Shown here piece by piece: positions 15,131 to 16,801 of a stretch of 16,801 bases of DNA. Source of the stretch: Streptomyces sp. NRRL WC-3549. Its GTDB lineage: Bacteria; Actinomycetota; Actinomycetes; Streptomycetales; Streptomycetaceae. A program made the position numbers and the translations under genes. The stretch's first letter is position 1, and each line of letters opens with the position of its first letter. The notes beneath the pieces were generated by a model. That model worked only from the letters and a program-made list of their open reading frames with translations. It ran no database searches and had not been told where the DNA came from. The stretch lies in NCBI RefSeq assembly GCF_000721935.1, contig NZ_KL585394.1, forward strand, positions 298,428 through 315,228, written 5' to 3'.

Positions 15131-15164
15131 GAAGGGACCCCCCTGATCGGTTCGCACACATGAA

Positions 15165-15191
15165 CCGCGCGCCCCTCCCCGGGACGCGCGG
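15165..15191. terminator. Possible hairpin after the hexosaminidase gene
   Basis: CCGCGCG (15165-15171) pairs with CGCGCGG (15185-15191) around a 13-base loop. Read leftward it follows the hexosaminidase stop by about 60 bases and precedes the start of the zinc-ribbon protein. It could be a terminator; the stem is short and low in complexity. Confidence 0.3.
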
Positions 15192-15248
15192 CACACGGAA
15201 CTTAGCCCGCGTCGGTGGTCCTGTCCACGAAGTTGGGGACCGCCGGGC

Positions 15249-16781
15249 TCAGTGCGACGCGTCGACCTCGTCGGCGAGCTTCTGGAACTGCGCCCAGCTC
15301 AACGCGGGTTTCCGCGGGTCCCACAGCTTCTGGGAGAGCGCGTTGAGCGGCATCCTGATGCCTTCGGCCACCTGCGCCTGGGTCTGCGCGTTCGGGAAGT
15401 CGCCCCAGACCGCGAACCGGCCGCCCAGGATCTGCTTCGAGTAGCGCTCGGGCACCGGTTCGGTGCCGCGCAGCACCAGCGGGGTCCACTGCTCGTAGAT
15501 CCGCCGGCCCGTCGGGTAGACGAAGTCGTTGGGCTGGCCGAGCACGTAGTAGAGGAACTCGTCGTTGAGGTTGACCACCTTGCGGCCCTCGGCGAGGTAG
15601 TCCTGGGGCGGCCGTGCCCCGATCTCCTTGCCGGTCCAGTACTCGACCTCGATGCCCTTCTCCGCGGTGACCGCGCCGCCGCTGAAGAAGCCGTCGTTCC
15701 ACGCCTTGGGGATCTTCTCCGCCTTCCGCACGACGGCCGCCCGGTCGTTCAGCCAGCCCTCGGTCAGGTCCTGGACGGTGGCGCCGTCCCCGTACTTCTT
15801 GCGGGCCGCGACGGCGAGCTGCGGGTACGAGGCCGCCGGGTCGCTGACGGTCAGCGCCTGGTACTCGTCCGCGCCCACGTGGAACCACTGGCCGGGGAAC
15901 AGCTCGGCGTACTCGCTCAGCAGGTCGTCGACGATCTCGGCCGCCTCGGGCTTGGAGATGTCGATGGCCCCCTGCCGGGGGGTGCCCTGGGTGTTGCGCA
16001 GTTGCAGGTCGGGGTGGGCCTTCAGCACCGCGCCCAGGTGTCCGGGCGAGTCGATCTCGCCGACGATCGTGATGTGGAGGCTCTGGGCGAGCCTGACTAT
16101 CCGGCGGACCTCGGCCTTGGTCAGGTGCTCCTCGGAGACCACCTCCGGGTGCGAGTCGGACTCGATCCGGAAGGCCTGGTCGTCGGAGAAGTGCAGGCCG
16201 AGCTGGTTGAGCTTGAGGTCGGCCATCTCACGCAGCCGGTCCTCGATCCAGGAGGCGCTGTAGTGCTTGCGCGCGATGTCGAGGTTGAGCCCGCGCTGCG
16301 GCCGGTCGGGGGCGTCCTGGACCACGCCCTCGGGGACGGTGCTGTCGGCGGCGAGCGACTGCACGAGCGTCCGGGTCCCGTAGAAGACACCGGCCTGGTC
16401 GGGCCCGCTGATGGTGACCCGGTCGCCGGCGGTCTTCAGGGTGTACGACTCCGCCCCGCCCTTGCCGGGGGTACCGAGCGCCAGCTCGACGTCACCGGCC
16501 CGGGCCGGGGTCTCGCCGCGGTACTTGATCTTCAGCTCCTTGGCCAGCAGCTGCGCCTCGTCGGCCAGCTCGTGGTCGGCGGCGACCACCGTGCTGTTCT
16601 TCCCGGGCTTCCAGCCGGGTCCCCGGGCGGGGGTGTGCTCGCGGACCGCGGGTACGGTGCGCGGCGTCTCGGAGAGGGGATAGCTGCGCGTCGGGGACGG
16701 CGAGGGGGTGGTGCGCGAGGAGGCGGCGCCGCTCTGCGGTCCGGAGCCGGAGCTGTCGGGCCACAGGACGACGGTGAGGGT
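15249..16781 (-). CDS. GH20 beta-N-acetylhexosaminidase, N-terminus cut off by the contig end
   Basis: Removes terminal N-acetylglucosamine or N-acetylgalactosamine residues, typically from chitin oligomers, outside the cell. 510 residues are visible. A Ser/Pro/Thr-rich linker (about 1-60) is followed by the non-catalytic GH20b domain (about 62-155) and the catalytic barrel (from about 160). The acid pair Asp305-Glu306 in FHVGADEYQA is intact; GLNLDIARKHYS, GEIDSPGHLGA, WNDGFF and EYWTG are further family signatures. The signal peptide or anchor and the true start lie beyond the contig end. The frame continues into adapter (16782-16801) and there gains a false GTG start and the residues MYKRQ, which are not biological. 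The last genomic codon is 16781-16779. Substrate preference is a family inference. Confidence 0.92.
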   Translation of the reverse strand, partial: TLTVVLWPDSSGSGPQSGAASSRTTPSPSPTRSYPLSETPRTVPAVREHTPARGPGWKPGKNSTVVAADHELADEAQLLAKELKIKYRGETPARAGDVELALGTPGKGGAESYTLKTAGDRVTISGPDQAGVFYGTRTLVQSLAADSTVPEGVVQDAPDRPQRGLNLDIARKHYSASWIEDRLREMADLKLNQLGLHFSDDQAFRIESDSHPEVVSEEHLTKAEVRRIVRLAQSLHITIVGEIDSPGHLGAVLKAHPDLQLRNTQGTPRQGAIDISKPEAAEIVDDLLSEYAELFPGQWFHVGADEYQALTVSDPAASYPQLAVAARKKYGDGATVQDLTEGWLNDRAAVVRKAEKIPKAWNDGFFSGGAVTAEKGIEVEYWTGKEIGARPPQDYLAEGRKVVNLNDEFLYYVLGQPNDFVYPTGRRIYEQWTPLVLRGTEPVPERYSKQILGGRFAVWGDFPNAQTQAQVAEGIRMPLNALSQKLWDPRKPALSWAQFQKLADEVDASH

Positions 16782-16801
16782 CTGTCTCTTATACACATCT
16801 C
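16782..16801. other. Tn5/Nextera sequencing adapter left at the contig end
   Basis: CTGTCTCTTATACACATCT (16782-16800) is the 19-base Tn5 mosaic end used in Nextera libraries, followed by C, which fits the read-2 adapter continuation (CCGAGC...). It is artificial sequence from library preparation and not part of the genome. Its reverse complement gives the false protein starts MYKRQ and MCIRDR. Confidence 0.97.

Noticed and set aside
13407..15146. Rightward frame of 579 codons opposite the hypothetical and zinc-ribbon genes
   Set aside because: Low-complexity Arg/Pro/Ser protein without a ribosome site; the leftward genes have sites, a zinc ribbon and membrane segments.
16782..16796. GTG start and residues MYKRQ of the hexosaminidase
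   Set aside because: These codons lie wholly in Tn5/Nextera adapter sequence.
1..16801. tRNA, rRNA, CRISPR arrays, insertion sequences or phage genes
   Set aside because: I saw no clover-leaf, rRNA-like stretch, regularly spaced repeats, transposase or integrase motifs in the window.

Overview
The DNA is very GC-rich, uses ATG and GTG starts behind purine-rich ribosome binding sites, and carries family types common in actinomycetes: a DUF4232-like lipoprotein, a DUF4328-like zinc-ribbon membrane protein and a secreted GH20 hexosaminidase. I infer a Streptomyces or close relative. The right edge is a contig end: the last 20 bases are Tn5/Nextera sequencing adapter, not genome.

Layout. (1) 1-1157: the first codons of a leftward gene, possibly a TetR-type regulator, a pair of operator-like repeats, and a rightward quinone oxidoreductase-like gene. 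(2) 1178-3879, leftward: a compact type-B carboxylesterase and, upstream of it, an MHS-type major facilitator transporter. (3) 3880-4217: a divergent control region with a bipartite motif present once in each orientation. (4) 4218-11257, rightward: an eight-gene, tightly overlapped catabolic operon. (5) 11251-12264: a convergent LysR regulator. (6) 12406-16781, all leftward: a lipoprotein, an unrecognised 193-residue protein, a zinc-ribbon membrane protein and an N-terminally cut hexosaminidase.

The core is a complete lower pathway for 3-hydroxyanthranilate (3-HAA). NbaC opens the ring to 2-amino-3-carboxymuconate semialdehyde. NbaD decarboxylates it to 2-aminomuconate semialdehyde. NbaE oxidises that to 2-aminomuconate, and NbaF deaminates it to 4-oxalocrotonate. 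NbaG decarboxylates to 2-oxopent-4-enoate, NbaH hydrates to 4-hydroxy-2-oxovalerate, NbaI cleaves to pyruvate and acetaldehyde, and NbaJ makes acetyl-CoA. The order E-H-J-I-G-F-C-D followed by a LysR gene is, as I recall it, that of the 2-nitrobenzoate cluster of Pseudomonas fluorescens KU-7 (nbaEXHJIGFCDR) without nbaX. No gene that makes 3-HAA (kynurenine or nitrobenzoate steps) lies in the window, so the source of the substrate is open. The divergent transporter is the natural candidate for uptake.

The points most worth a second look are this operon in an actinomycete, the bipartite inverted motif in its control region, an operon-end hairpin lying inside the coding tail of the convergent regulator, and the adapter at the contig end, which gives the hexosaminidase a false N-terminus.
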